From Gordonibacter massiliensis (ex Traore et al. 2017) (lineage in GTDB: Bacteria > Actinomycetota > Coriobacteriia > Coriobacteriales > Eggerthellaceae), in assembly GCA_900170005.1 (NCBI GenBank), contig LT827128.1:3716168-3780167 (forward strand): a stretch of DNA of 64,000 nucleotides. The letters are read 5' to 3'. The position numbers and the translations under genes were made by a program. Under the pieces are notes generated by a model that was given only the letters and a program-made list of their open reading frames with translations, had not been told where the DNA came from and did not search any database. Of this stretch, positions 8,786 to 16,132 are shown one piece after another (position 1 is the stretch's first letter; each line of letters starts with the position of its first letter).

Positions 8786-9277
8786 ATGGACGGTTTCATC
8801 GAGGCGTTGGCGAGCGACGGCAGGAGTCCGGAGTTGCCTGAGGAATACGATTATTTCGGGAAGCTCGTCGGCAGTTGGAAGCTCGACTACGTCGATCGCA
8901 ACCTGTCCTGCTCGGTTGAAGGGGAGTGGCATTTCGCGCGGGTCCTCGAAGGCATGGCCATCCAGGACGTCATCATCCTGCCCTCGCGCGCCGCGCGGAC
9001 CGAAACGCCGCATCCCCTGACCGAGTACGGCACATCTCTGCGCATCTTCAACCCCGAAACGCGGGCATGGGACGTCGTCTACGGCTACACGGGCAAAATA
9101 TTCCGGCTCGAGGCGAGGAGGCAAGGCGACATGATCGTCCTCACCAACCTTGAGGATGCCAACAGGAAATGGGTGTTCGCCTCCATCGAAGACGACCGCT
9201 TCCATTGGCAGAACGTCACCGTGCAAGACGATGGCGAGTGGCACGTGAACGCCGACATCTACGCCGAGCGCGCGTAA
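8786..9277 (+). CDS. DUF1579-like conserved protein of unknown function
   Basis: A cytoplasmic protein of 163 residues starting MDGFIEALASDGRSPELPEE. The core YFGKLVGSWKLDYVDRNLSC, followed by EGEWHFARVLEGMAIQDV and alternating beta strands, recalls the lipocalin-like DUF1579 fold. ATG 8786 is preferred because AGGAAAGGG precedes it; an earlier in-frame start at 8732 would overlap the terminator. No signal peptide or catalytic motif is visible. It is the first gene with typical host base composition after the low-GC block and is transcribed alone, facing the hydrolase gene. Confidence 0.6.
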   Translation: MDGFIEALASDGRSPELPEEYDYFGKLVGSWKLDYVDRNLSCSVEGEWHFARVLEGMAIQDVIILPSRAARTETPHPLTEYGTSLRIFNPETRAWDVVYGYTGKIFRLEARRQGDMIVLTNLEDANRKWVFASIEDDRFHWQNVTVQDDGEWHVNADIYAERA

Positions 9278-9310
9278 CCGAAGGTCAGGCGCGCTCGGCA
9301 GAGGCGAGCT

Positions 9311-9418
9311 CCGTAGGGGCGCTCTCCAGAGCGCCCGTTCCGGCGAAGCTGGAAAACCAACCGCGGGTCGCGTTTTCGCGCTTTGCGCGAACGGGCGCTC
9401 TGGAGAGCGCCCCTACGG
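9311..9418. repeat. 108-bp palindromic repeat (CGTAGGGGCG family)
   Basis: Two perfect 30-base inverted arms, 9311-9340 and 9389-9418, surround a 48-base centre. Each outer end begins CCGTAGGGGCG, and each arm itself contains a small palindrome (GCGCTCTCCAGAGCGC). The outer motif CGTAGGGGCG recurs at 13376, 22847, 22996 (inverted) and 28201, which makes this a dispersed family resembling REP/BIME units. Confidence 0.85.
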
Positions 9419-9431
9419 ATCGCGATGATCG

Positions 9432-9470
9432 GAATGCCCCAAAAGAGGTCAGGCGCCTTTTGGGGCATTC
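9432..9470. terminator. Bidirectional terminator between convergent genes
   Basis: Perfect 14-base arms (GAATGCCCCAAAAG at 9432-9445 and its complement at 9457-9470) flank an 11-base loop; short T runs lie on both sides. It separates the plus-strand DUF1579-like gene from the minus-strand hydrolase. Confidence 0.75.
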
Positions 9471-9483
9471 TCCTTTGCGCGGT

Positions 9484-10410
9484 CTACAGGTGCAGCAGCA
9501 GCCAGCCGATGAGGTCCTCTTCGACCTCGAACTTGAGGTCGTCGTAGTTGTGGATCTCGTGGCGGTAGCCGGGGTAGAGCTTCGTCGTCACCTCGTGGCC
9601 TGTGTCGGCGAGCCAGTTGGCGCATGTGTACACGCCCTCGCCGTAGTTGCCCACGGGGTCTTGGTCGCCCGCGATGCACAGGACGGGCAGGTCGGCGGGC
9701 ACCTTCTCAGCCCACTCAACACCTTCGATGCAGAGCATCATGTCGATGAAGTCGCGCAAGCTGATGTTGTGGGTGGGGTGCGTGAAGGCGTCGAACGGGT
9801 CTTCGGCGTGGTCCCTCTGCACGGCGGGGTCGTGGCAGATCCACTCGTTGCCCAGCTGGGCGCCCTCCGCGCAGCGGGCGAACATCCAGCCCATCAGCTC
9901 GCCCACGAAGGCCGGGTCGCTCTCGTGCGCCTTGCCGGCGGCGATGGTCTCGTCCAGCTTCGCGCGCACCTCGTGCGTGTTCTTGAAGATGCCGGTGGTG
10001 CCGCAGTAAACGGCGCCGGTCAGCTCGTCGCCGTGCTTCGCACTGAAGTCGCGCGCGATCATCGAGCCCATGGAATGCCCGAACATGAAGTAGGGCAGAT
10101 CGGGATACTTCTCGCACACGAGGTCCTTGAACCGCTTCTCGTCCTCCATCATGGTGCGCGGCCCCGCGTCGCCCCAGTCGCCCCAGGTGCCGTTCGCGAT
10201 GGCGGTGGCGCCGTGGCCCACGTGGTCGTCGGCAGCCACGATGAAGCCTGCGTCCATGAGCGCCACGATCATGTGGAAGTAGCGGCGGGAATGCTCTCCG
10301 AAACCGTGGACCAGCTGCACGATGCCCTCGGGCTCGCAGGCGGGGACGTAGATCCACCCCGTAACCTGGTCTCGGTCGTTCGACGATGGAAAGCGGATTT
10401 CATGCAGCAT
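9484..10410 (-). CDS. Alpha/beta hydrolase, monoacylglycerol lipase/lysophospholipase type
   Basis: A protein of 308 residues with a Hydrolase_4 fold. The nucleophile elbow is GHSMGS, an oxyanion segment is LVHGFGEHSRRYF, a later acid lies in AGDQDPVG, and the histidine is in YPGYRHEIHN. It probably cleaves ester bonds of lipids or small substrates in the cytoplasm. ATG 10410 starts MLHEIRFPSSNDRDQ and has GAAGGGG upstream; the open frame extends more than 100 codons further but that part has no family similarity. It is transcribed away from the divergent aldo/keto reductase. Confidence 0.85.
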   Translation of the reverse strand: MLHEIRFPSSNDRDQVTGWIYVPACEPEGIVQLVHGFGEHSRRYFHMIVALMDAGFIVAADDHVGHGATAIANGTWGDWGDAGPRTMMEDEKRFKDLVCEKYPDLPYFMFGHSMGSMIARDFSAKHGDELTGAVYCGTTGIFKNTHEVRAKLDETIAAGKAHESDPAFVGELMGWMFARCAEGAQLGNEWICHDPAVQRDHAEDPFDAFTHPTHNISLRDFIDMMLCIEGVEWAEKVPADLPVLCIAGDQDPVGNYGEGVYTCANWLADTGHEVTTKLYPGYRHEIHNYDDLKFEVEEDLIGWLLLHL

Positions 10411-10609
10411 GGCTAACCCCTTCTCTCTCGAAGCGCTCGCGATCTGGCGCCTGCGGGTCGGCCCCTGTGCGGCCGCCGAGGCGCTTGCGCCCATTATGGC
10501 AGACGGGCGCCTTCCGCGCTCGGTGTTTTTCGCGCGTACGGCGCGCGAGGAAGTGGTGTTTTTGCGATAATGTGCGGATGCGATAAGGCGAGAAGCGAAG
10601 GGGGAGGCA

Positions 10610-11731
10610 ATGGACGCGACGGTGGGAAGGCTCGGCTTCGGATTCATGCGTTTGCCGGAGATCGAGGGGGCGAACGGCGAGAAGACCATCGACCTCGACA
10701 CGCTCTGCGGCATGGTGGACACGTTCATGGACGCGGGCTTCACCTACTTCGATACGGCGCGCGGCTACCACGGTGGCAAGTCCGAGGCCGCGCTCAAGGC
10801 GACGGTGGTGGACCGCTATCCGCGCGCGTCGTTCCAGGTGGCCACGAAGCTGCCGGCATGGCTCGCGAAGGACGCCGACGACGCGCGCTCCATGTTCGAC
10901 ACGTCGCTTGAGCGGACGGGCGCGGGCTACTTCGATTTCTTCTTGCTGCACAACCTGGGCGAGGAGCGCACGAAGCTGTTCGACGACTTCGGGTTGTGGG
11001 ACTTCCTGGCCGAGAAGAAGGCCGAGGGGCTCATCCGCAACCTGGGCTTCTCCATCCACGACAAGGCGGCGGTGCTCGAAGAGGTGCTCGACGCGCATCC
11101 CGAGGTGGACTTCGTGCAGCTGCAGATCAACTACGCCGACTGGGAGAGCGAGACGGTGGAGTCGCGCAAGTGCTACGAGGCGGCGCGCGCCCGCAACCTA
11201 CCCGTGGTGGTGATGGAGCCCGTGAAGGGCGGCTCGCTGGTGAAGCTGCCCGACGCTGCCGCCGACGTGCTGCGCAACGCGGATGCCGACGCGCCGCTGG
11301 CCTCGTGGGCGCTGCGCTTCGCCGCCTCGCTGCCGGGCGTGCTCACGGTGCTCTCGGGCATGTCCACGCCCGAGCAGGTGGAGGAGAACGTGCGCACCAT
11401 GCGCGCCTTCCGCCCGCTCGCCAACGAGGAGCGAGCGGCGCTCGAGCACGTGCGCGCCATCCTCGACGGCATCCCCACGGTGCCGTGCACCGATTGCCGC
11501 TACTGCGTGAAGGAATGTCCCGAGGGCGTGCGCATCCCCGCGGCGCTCGCGTCGCTCAACATCCTCGCGCTCTACGGCGACGAGCACCGCGCGCAGGAGA
11601 ACTACGATTGGAACGCCTCGGACGGGCCCGCTTCCAGCTGCATCGCCTGCGGCACGTGCGAGAGCGTGTGCCCCCAGCACATCGGCATCGTAGGCGAGCT
11701 GGCGCGCGCGGCGGAGCTGTTCGAGAAATAA
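10610..11731 (+). CDS. Aldo/keto reductase with C-terminal ferredoxin-like domain
   Basis: A protein of 373 residues. The N-terminal TIM barrel carries the aldo/keto reductase features (DTARGYHGGKSE, VATKLPAW, and the DFFLLHNL strand). The last 80 residues add two cysteine clusters, CTDCRYCVKECPEG and CIACGTCESVCPQHI, of the 4Fe-4S ferredoxin type. Such proteins are frequent in anaerobes and may couple NAD(P)H or ferredoxin to carbonyl reduction; the substrate is unknown. GGGGGAGG precedes the ATG. It ends just before the MerR-type promoter of the lar genes, so it is probably a separate transcript. Confidence 0.9.
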   Translation: MDATVGRLGFGFMRLPEIEGANGEKTIDLDTLCGMVDTFMDAGFTYFDTARGYHGGKSEAALKATVVDRYPRASFQVATKLPAWLAKDADDARSMFDTSLERTGAGYFDFFLLHNLGEERTKLFDDFGLWDFLAEKKAEGLIRNLGFSIHDKAAVLEEVLDAHPEVDFVQLQINYADWESETVESRKCYEAARARNLPVVVMEPVKGGSLVKLPDAAADVLRNADADAPLASWALRFAASLPGVLTVLSGMSTPEQVEENVRTMRAFRPLANEERAALEHVRAILDGIPTVPCTDCRYCVKECPEGVRIPAALASLNILALYGDEHRAQENYDWNASDGPASSCIACGTCESVCPQHIGIVGELARAAELFEK

Positions 11732-11743
11732 CCGCACATCCGC

Positions 11744-11774
11744 TTGACTTGGAGCGTGCTCCAAGGTTTACGAT
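11744..11774 (+). promoter_or_regulatory. MerR-family promoter/operator upstream of larE
   Basis: The -35 TTGACT (11744-11749) and -10 TACGAT (11769-11774) are separated by 19 bases, longer than the usual 17. A perfect inverted repeat CTTGGAGC-GT-GCTCCAAG (11748-11765) fills the spacer. The over-long spacer with a centred palindrome is the hallmark of promoters activated by DNA-twisting MerR regulators. No MerR gene lies in this window. The larE start is about 40 bases downstream of -10. Confidence 0.8.
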
Positions 11775-11815
11775 GACCGGCGGTCTTCGGTCGAAAACGG
11801 GAAGGATGCACTGTC

Positions 11816-12586
11816 ATGGGCAAAATCGAGAACGGTCAGGACGTGGACGTCGAAGCGCTCGACGCCTTCTTCGCGCGCACGCCGCGGCTGGCCGTGGCGT
11901 TCTCTGGCGGCACCGATTCGTCGTATTTGGTGGCCGCGGCGAAGCGGGCCGGCGTCGAAGTGAGGGCCTATCTCGTGCGCTCGGCGTTCCAGCCTCCTTG
12001 CGAGACGGCCGACGCCGAGCGCCTGGCTGCAGAGCAGGGCGCAGAGCTGACCGTCGTCGACGTCGACGTGTTGGAACGAGACGAGATCTGCGAGAACACG
12101 CCTGATCGCTGTTACTTCTGCAAGCGCTTCATCTTCTCCACCATTCGAGAGCGCATGGAGGCCGACGGCTTCGACGTGCTGGCCGACGGCACGAACGCGA
12201 CGGACGATCCCGAGAGCCGACCGGGTTTTCGCGCCCTGGCCGAGCTGGGCGTGGTGTCGCCGCTGCGGCGCGCGGGCATGAGCAAAGACGACGTGCGCGC
12301 GGCCTCGCGCGAGCTCGGCCTGTTCACGGCCGCCAAGCCCAGCTTCTCGTGCTTCGCCGTGTACGTGGAGCCGGGCGAGCGCATAACGACGGAGTCGCTG
12401 CGCGCGGCGGCCAGGGCCCCGGAGGTGGCGGCGAAGTTCATCGCGCGCAACGCCGCCGTGGGAAACGGCCTGGGCGAGGCGTGCCCCGCCGACAGGAACG
12501 TGCCGCATTTGGCGGACGAGGAGCCCGCGGCGGAGCAGCCCGCCCCAGATGCGAATGCCGCTGACGAGACGGAAGGGGCCCGGTAG
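11816..12586 (+). CDS. larE: ATP-dependent sacrificial sulfur transferase LarE (nickel-pincer cofactor synthesis)
   Basis: A protein of 256 residues with the PP-loop SGGTDSSYL, the typical DRCYFCKRFIF motif, LADGTNATDDPE, and a cysteine in KPSFSCFAVY at the position of the sacrificial Cys of Lactiplantibacillus LarE. It adenylates and thiolates pyridinium biscarboxylate mononucleotide on the way to the nickel-pincer nucleotide of lactate racemase-type enzymes. The C-terminal part departs from the family: the usual RVRHHG and ARIEV strands are absent and an Ala/Glu/Pro-rich tail takes their place. Its stop overlaps the GTG of larB by one base. Confidence 0.85.
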   Translation: MGKIENGQDVDVEALDAFFARTPRLAVAFSGGTDSSYLVAAAKRAGVEVRAYLVRSAFQPPCETADAERLAAEQGAELTVVDVDVLERDEICENTPDRCYFCKRFIFSTIRERMEADGFDVLADGTNATDDPESRPGFRALAELGVVSPLRRAGMSKDDVRAASRELGLFTAAKPSFSCFAVYVEPGERITTESLRAAARAPEVAAKFIARNAAVGNGLGEACPADRNVPHLADEEPAAEQPAPDANAADETEGAR

Positions 12587-13380
12587 TGGAAGAACGCGAG
12601 ATGCGCGCGCTTTTGGCGGCGGTGGCCGACGGCTCGATAGATACTGACGAGGCGGCCCTACGCTTCAAAACGGCGCCGTTCACGGACTTGGGCTACGCGA
12701 AGGTGGACCATCAGCGCGGGATGCGGCAAGGCGTGGCCGAGGTGGTGTACGGCGCCGGCAAGACGCCGGCGCAGATGGCCGGCATCGTGGCCTCGATGCG
12801 CGCGGCCGGACAGGAGCGCGTGCTGATCACGCGGCTGTCGCTCGAGGCGGCCGACGAGCTGCGGGCGCTTCTTCGGGAATCCGACCCGCAGGCGGCCGAG
12901 GCCTTCGCCTACCACGAGTTGCCGCGCCTCGGCATCGTGGGCGGCCTGCCCGCGCCCGACGGCAACGGGCGTGTTGTCATCGCGGCGGCCGGCACGAGCG
13001 ACCTGTCCGTGGCCGAGGAGGCCGCCTTCACGGCCGAGGTGCTGGGAAACGACGTCGTGCGCCTCTACGACGTGGGCGTGGCGGGCATCCATCGGTTGCT
13101 GGCGCATGCCGACGACATCGCATCGGCGCAGGTGGTGGTAGCCGTTGCCGGCATGGAGGGCGCGCTGGCGTCCGTCGTGGGCGGCATGGCGTCGTGCCCG
13201 GTCATCGCCGTGCCCACGAGCGTGGGCTACGGCGCGTCGTTCGGCGGCGTGGCGGCGCTCCTGGCCATGCTGAACTCGTGCGCGTCGGGCGTGTCGGTGG
13301 TGAACATCAACAACGGCTTCGGCGCCGGCTACCAAGCGTCGACCATCAATCACCTACCTGGCCCGCAGGTTCGCCCGTAG
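12586..13380 (+). CDS. larB: Pyridinium-3,5-biscarboxylate mononucleotide synthase LarB
   Basis: A protein of 264 residues, related to PurE. It carboxylates nicotinic acid adenine dinucleotide and hydrolyses it in the first step of nickel-pincer cofactor synthesis. Recognisable are GMRQGVAEVVYGAGKTPAQM, GTSDLSVAEEAAFTAEVLGN, DVGVAGIHRLL, and VVGGMASCPVIAVPTSVGYG. The start is GTG at 12586, one base into the larE stop. The last residues (HLPGPQVRP) and the TAG stop come from a copy of the CGTAGGGGCG repeat, so the natural C-terminus appears replaced or extended by repeat sequence. Confidence 0.9.
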   Translation: MEEREMRALLAAVADGSIDTDEAALRFKTAPFTDLGYAKVDHQRGMRQGVAEVVYGAGKTPAQMAGIVASMRAAGQERVLITRLSLEAADELRALLRESDPQAAEAFAYHELPRLGIVGGLPAPDGNGRVVIAAAGTSDLSVAEEAAFTAEVLGNDVVRLYDVGVAGIHRLLAHADDIASAQVVVAVAGMEGALASVVGGMASCPVIAVPTSVGYGASFGGVAALLAMLNSCASGVSVVNINNGFGAGYQASTINHLPGPQVRP

Positions 13381-13408
13381 GGGCGGGCTGCCGTTCGCCC
13401 GGTGCGGA
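13376..13408. repeat. CGTAGGGGCG-family repeat overlapping the larB stop
   Basis: It starts CGTAGGGGCGGGCTGCCGTT and continues with CGCCCGG, the same opening as the arms in recQ and at 28201. The TAG inside its first five bases is the stop codon of larB. It is a single, unpaired copy. Confidence 0.75.
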
Positions 13409-13442
13409 ACCGACTGCTTCGTCTTCGCAGAAAGGAACCCTC

Positions 13443-13997
13443 ATGACCACGCTCCATCTCGACCTTACCCGCGACGCCACGCGTCGCTCCATCCTTGCCG
13501 ACCTGCGCGGGCGCTTGGACGACGACGCGCGCGACGCGCTCGACGCCGCCGTGGAGGCGGCCGGTGTGCCCGATCGGCACCATCACGACCTGCCCGACGT
13601 GCTGGCCACCATCGACGGTCTGTCGGCCAGCGAGCGCGTGAAGGACGACATGCGCGCCGTCTACCGCATCCTAGCCCAGGCCGAGGCATCCGTGCACGGC
13701 TGCGCGGTGGACGAGACGCATTTCCACGAGGTGGGCAATGGCGAGGCCGTGCGCAACGTGGCCGCCGTGTGCCTGTGCGTGGAGGCGCTCGACCCCGACC
13801 GCATCACGGCCACTCCTGTGCAGACGGGCAGCGGCACGGTGGTGTGCGCCCACGGTGAGCTTCCCATTCCCGCGCCGGCCACGGCCGCCATCCTCGACAC
13901 GGGCATCCCCGTGTGCGCCGAACGCCTGGACGGCGAGCGCTGCACCCCCACGAGCGCGGCCCTCATCAAGCATTTCGTGGACGACTTCGATGCCTGA
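13443..13997 (+). CDS. larC: Short LarC-like nickel insertion protein
   Basis: A protein of 184 residues. It contains the LarC landmarks HFHEVGNGEAVRNVAAVCLC and GELPIPAPATAAIL, followed by the CAERLDGERCTPTSAALIKH segment. Full LarC proteins are about 400 residues and open with an FSGISGDM segment; that N-terminal motif and the C-terminal ferredoxin-like domain are missing here, so this is a compact LarC1-like form. It inserts nickel into the pincer nucleotide using CTP in the known enzymes. AAAGGAA precedes the ATG. Sixty bases separate it from larB. Whether the missing pieces are encoded elsewhere cannot be seen here. Confidence 0.75.
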   Translation: MTTLHLDLTRDATRRSILADLRGRLDDDARDALDAAVEAAGVPDRHHHDLPDVLATIDGLSASERVKDDMRAVYRILAQAEASVHGCAVDETHFHEVGNGEAVRNVAAVCLCVEALDPDRITATPVQTGSGTVVCAHGELPIPAPATAAILDTGIPVCAERLDGERCTPTSAALIKHFVDDFDA

Positions 13998-14592
13998 GGA
14001 CGCGGGGGCGACTCGTGACGCGGCCCGGCGCATGTCGACGGCGTGCGGAAGGCCGATTCTCGAAACCGAGCGCCTGGTTCTGCGGGAGTTGGTCGAAGGC
14101 GATTTCGAAGCGCTTTGCCGCACACTGCAGGACGGAGAGGCCATGTACGCCTACGAGGGCCCCTTCGACGATGCCGAAGTTCGAGAGTGGCTCGACCGCC
14201 AGCTCGCCCGCTACCGAGACGACGGCTTCGGGCTCTGGGCGGCCGTGCTGAAGGAATCGGGCCGCTTCGTCGGACAGTGCGGTCTGACCGTGCAGGACTG
14301 CGACGGCGTGCCGGTGGTGGAGGTGGGCTACCTGTTCGAGCGCGCGTACTGGCACCGCGGCCTGGCCACCGAGGCCGCCGTCGCCTGCCGCGACTGCGCG
14401 TTCGACGTGCTGGGCGAACGCGAGGTGTTCTCCATCATCCGGGACACGAACGAAGCGTCGCAGACGGTTGCCCGCCGAAACGGCATGACGCCGCGTGGCT
14501 CCTTCGTCAAGCATTATCGCGGCGTGCGCATGCCCCACATTGTGTACTCGATCACGCGCGAGGAACGCGACCGGCTCAGCATGCGCGCTTGA
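13990..14592 (+). CDS. GNAT family N-acetyltransferase
   Basis: A protein of 200 residues of the RimJ/RimL-like GNAT type: ILETERLVLRELVEGDFEAL at the N-terminus, VEVGYLFERAYWHRGLATEA with the acetyl-CoA-binding loop, and REVFSIIRDTNEASQTVARR near the end. The ATG at 13990 lies within the last codons of larC (eight-base overlap), which suggests coupling with the lar genes; a second ATG at 14032 is possible. Its substrate and any link with nickel-pincer metabolism are unknown. Confidence 0.85.
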   Translation: MPEDAGATRDAARRMSTACGRPILETERLVLRELVEGDFEALCRTLQDGEAMYAYEGPFDDAEVREWLDRQLARYRDDGFGLWAAVLKESGRFVGQCGLTVQDCDGVPVVEVGYLFERAYWHRGLATEAAVACRDCAFDVLGEREVFSIIRDTNEASQTVARRNGMTPRGSFVKHYRGVRMPHIVYSITREERDRLSMRA

Positions 14593-14682
14593 GCGCTTTC
14601 GGCGGAGGGTGAACCGTCGTATACTGGCGCTGTTGCAGAAACGACGGCGGCGCGACGGACGCGCTGCGGAAAGCGGGAGATC

Positions 14683-15993
14683 ATGGCCTACGTTTTCACT
14701 CACGCAACCGTTCTCGACGGCACGGAGAACATGGAGCCCCAGCCCAACATGACGGTGGTGGTGGACGACGCGGGCCGCATCGACAAGGTTGGCCCGGCGG
14801 CTTCCACCACGGGCCCGCTCGGTGCGCGCGAGGTCGATCTGGACGGCGCGTACCTCATGCCCGGCCTGATCAACGCGCACGTGCATCTGTGCGGTTCGGG
14901 CAAGCCCCTGAGCGCGGGCGGTGCCGGCGATCTCATCGACAAGGTGGTGGGCAATCCCGTGGGCATGTGGGTGCTACGCCGCATGATCCGAGGCCACGCG
15001 CAGGCCCAGCTGGCCAGCGGCGTGACCACGGTGCGTTCGGTGGGCGACCCGGGGTTCGCCGACGTGGACGTGCGCGACGCCGTGAACGCGGGGAAGCGCC
15101 CGGGGCCGCGCCTGCTCGTGTCGGGCGTGGGCGTCACGGTGCCGGGCGGCCACGGCGCGGGGCTGTTCGCCCATATCGCGAAGTCGCCCGAGGAGGCGCG
15201 CGAGATCGTGCACACGTGCTTCGGCCGCAAGTGCGACTTGGTGAAGCTGTTCATCACGGGCGGGGTGTTCGACGCCGAGGTGGAGGGCGAGCCGGGCGTG
15301 CTGCGCATGTCGCCCGAGGTGGCGCGCGCCGCCGTGGAGGAGGCCCACAAGCTGGGCATGGTCACGGCCGCGCACATCGAGAGCGCCGAGGGCGTGCGCG
15401 TGGGCTTGGAGGCCGGCGTGGACACCATCGAGCACGGTGCGGAGCTGGACGACGAACTCATCGCGCTGTTCAAGAAGAACGGCGCCGGGCGCTCCTCGTC
15501 GCTCACCTGCACCGTGTCGCCCGCGCTGCCGTTCGTGGAGCTTGACCCCGAGAAGACGAAGTCCACCGAGGTGCAGAAGGCGAACGGCCGCATCGTGTAC
15601 GAGGGCATCGTGCGCGCCGCCCAGCAGGCGCTGGCCGCCGGCATCCCGGTGGGGCTGGGCACCGACTCGTCGTGCCCCTACATCACGCACTACGACATGT
15701 GGCGCGAGGTGGTGTACTTCGAGCGCTTGGTGGGCGCTTCGCGCACGCTCGCCCTGCATACGGCCACGCTCGGCAACGCGCGCATCCTGGGGCTGGGCGA
15801 CGAGACGGGTTCCATCGAGCCGGGGAAAGCTGCCGACCTCATCGTGTGCGACCAGAACCCGCTCGACAACCTGGAGGCCCTGCGGAGCGTGCGCATGGTC
15901 ATGGCGCGCGGGCGCCTGGACGAGCAGCCTCGCGTGAAACGCCAGCCCGACTTGGACGCCGAGCTGGACGGCTTCCTGCCGAAGGCCGTCTAA
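14683..15993 (+). CDS. Metal-dependent amidohydrolase (imidazolonepropionase/prolidase-like)
   Basis: A protein of 436 residues with the amidohydrolase fold: the metal motif GLINAHVHL, a lysine in CDLVKLFITGG, AAHIES and DTIEHGAELDD histidines, and the metal-binding Asp in GLGTDSSCPY. The ending GKAADLIVCDQNPLDNLEAL is typical of cytosolic imidazolonepropionase-like or Xaa-Pro amidohydrolases. GGGAG precedes the ATG. A TATACT at 14620-14625 may be the -10 of its own promoter. The substrate cannot be inferred from the neighbours. Confidence 0.85.
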   Translation: MAYVFTHATVLDGTENMEPQPNMTVVVDDAGRIDKVGPAASTTGPLGAREVDLDGAYLMPGLINAHVHLCGSGKPLSAGGAGDLIDKVVGNPVGMWVLRRMIRGHAQAQLASGVTTVRSVGDPGFADVDVRDAVNAGKRPGPRLLVSGVGVTVPGGHGAGLFAHIAKSPEEAREIVHTCFGRKCDLVKLFITGGVFDAEVEGEPGVLRMSPEVARAAVEEAHKLGMVTAAHIESAEGVRVGLEAGVDTIEHGAELDDELIALFKKNGAGRSSSLTCTVSPALPFVELDPEKTKSTEVQKANGRIVYEGIVRAAQQALAAGIPVGLGTDSSCPYITHYDMWREVVYFERLVGASRTLALHTATLGNARILGLGDETGSIEPGKAADLIVCDQNPLDNLEALRSVRMVMARGRLDEQPRVKRQPDLDAELDGFLPKAV

Positions 15994-16010
15994 CGACCGC
16001 CGTTTCGTTC

Positions 16011-16041
16011 GATCTTGGCAGAAGCTCCTTCCGCCAAGATC
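16011..16041. terminator. Hairpin between convergent amidohydrolase and VWA genes
   Basis: GATCTTGGC with AGAAG pairs with CTTCC and GCCAAGATC around a short loop, giving a stem of about 13 pairs. It lies in the gap where two transcripts meet, so it probably ends both. Confidence 0.55.
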
Positions 16042-16132
16042 TTGCACAGGTGGATGCTCGATTTGCTCTGCATGAAAAACTGACTGCACACTACCAAGTA
16101 TAACGAGGTGAATGAGAGCCAACTGCGTTATT

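Noticed and set aside
8513-9244. A 243-codon minus-strand frame
   Set aside because: Antisense of the toxin remnant and of the DUF1579-like gene; it crosses a strong terminator.
9169-10416. A 415-codon plus-strand frame
   Set aside because: Antisense of the alpha/beta hydrolase and of the tail of the DUF1579-like gene, with no recognisable domain.
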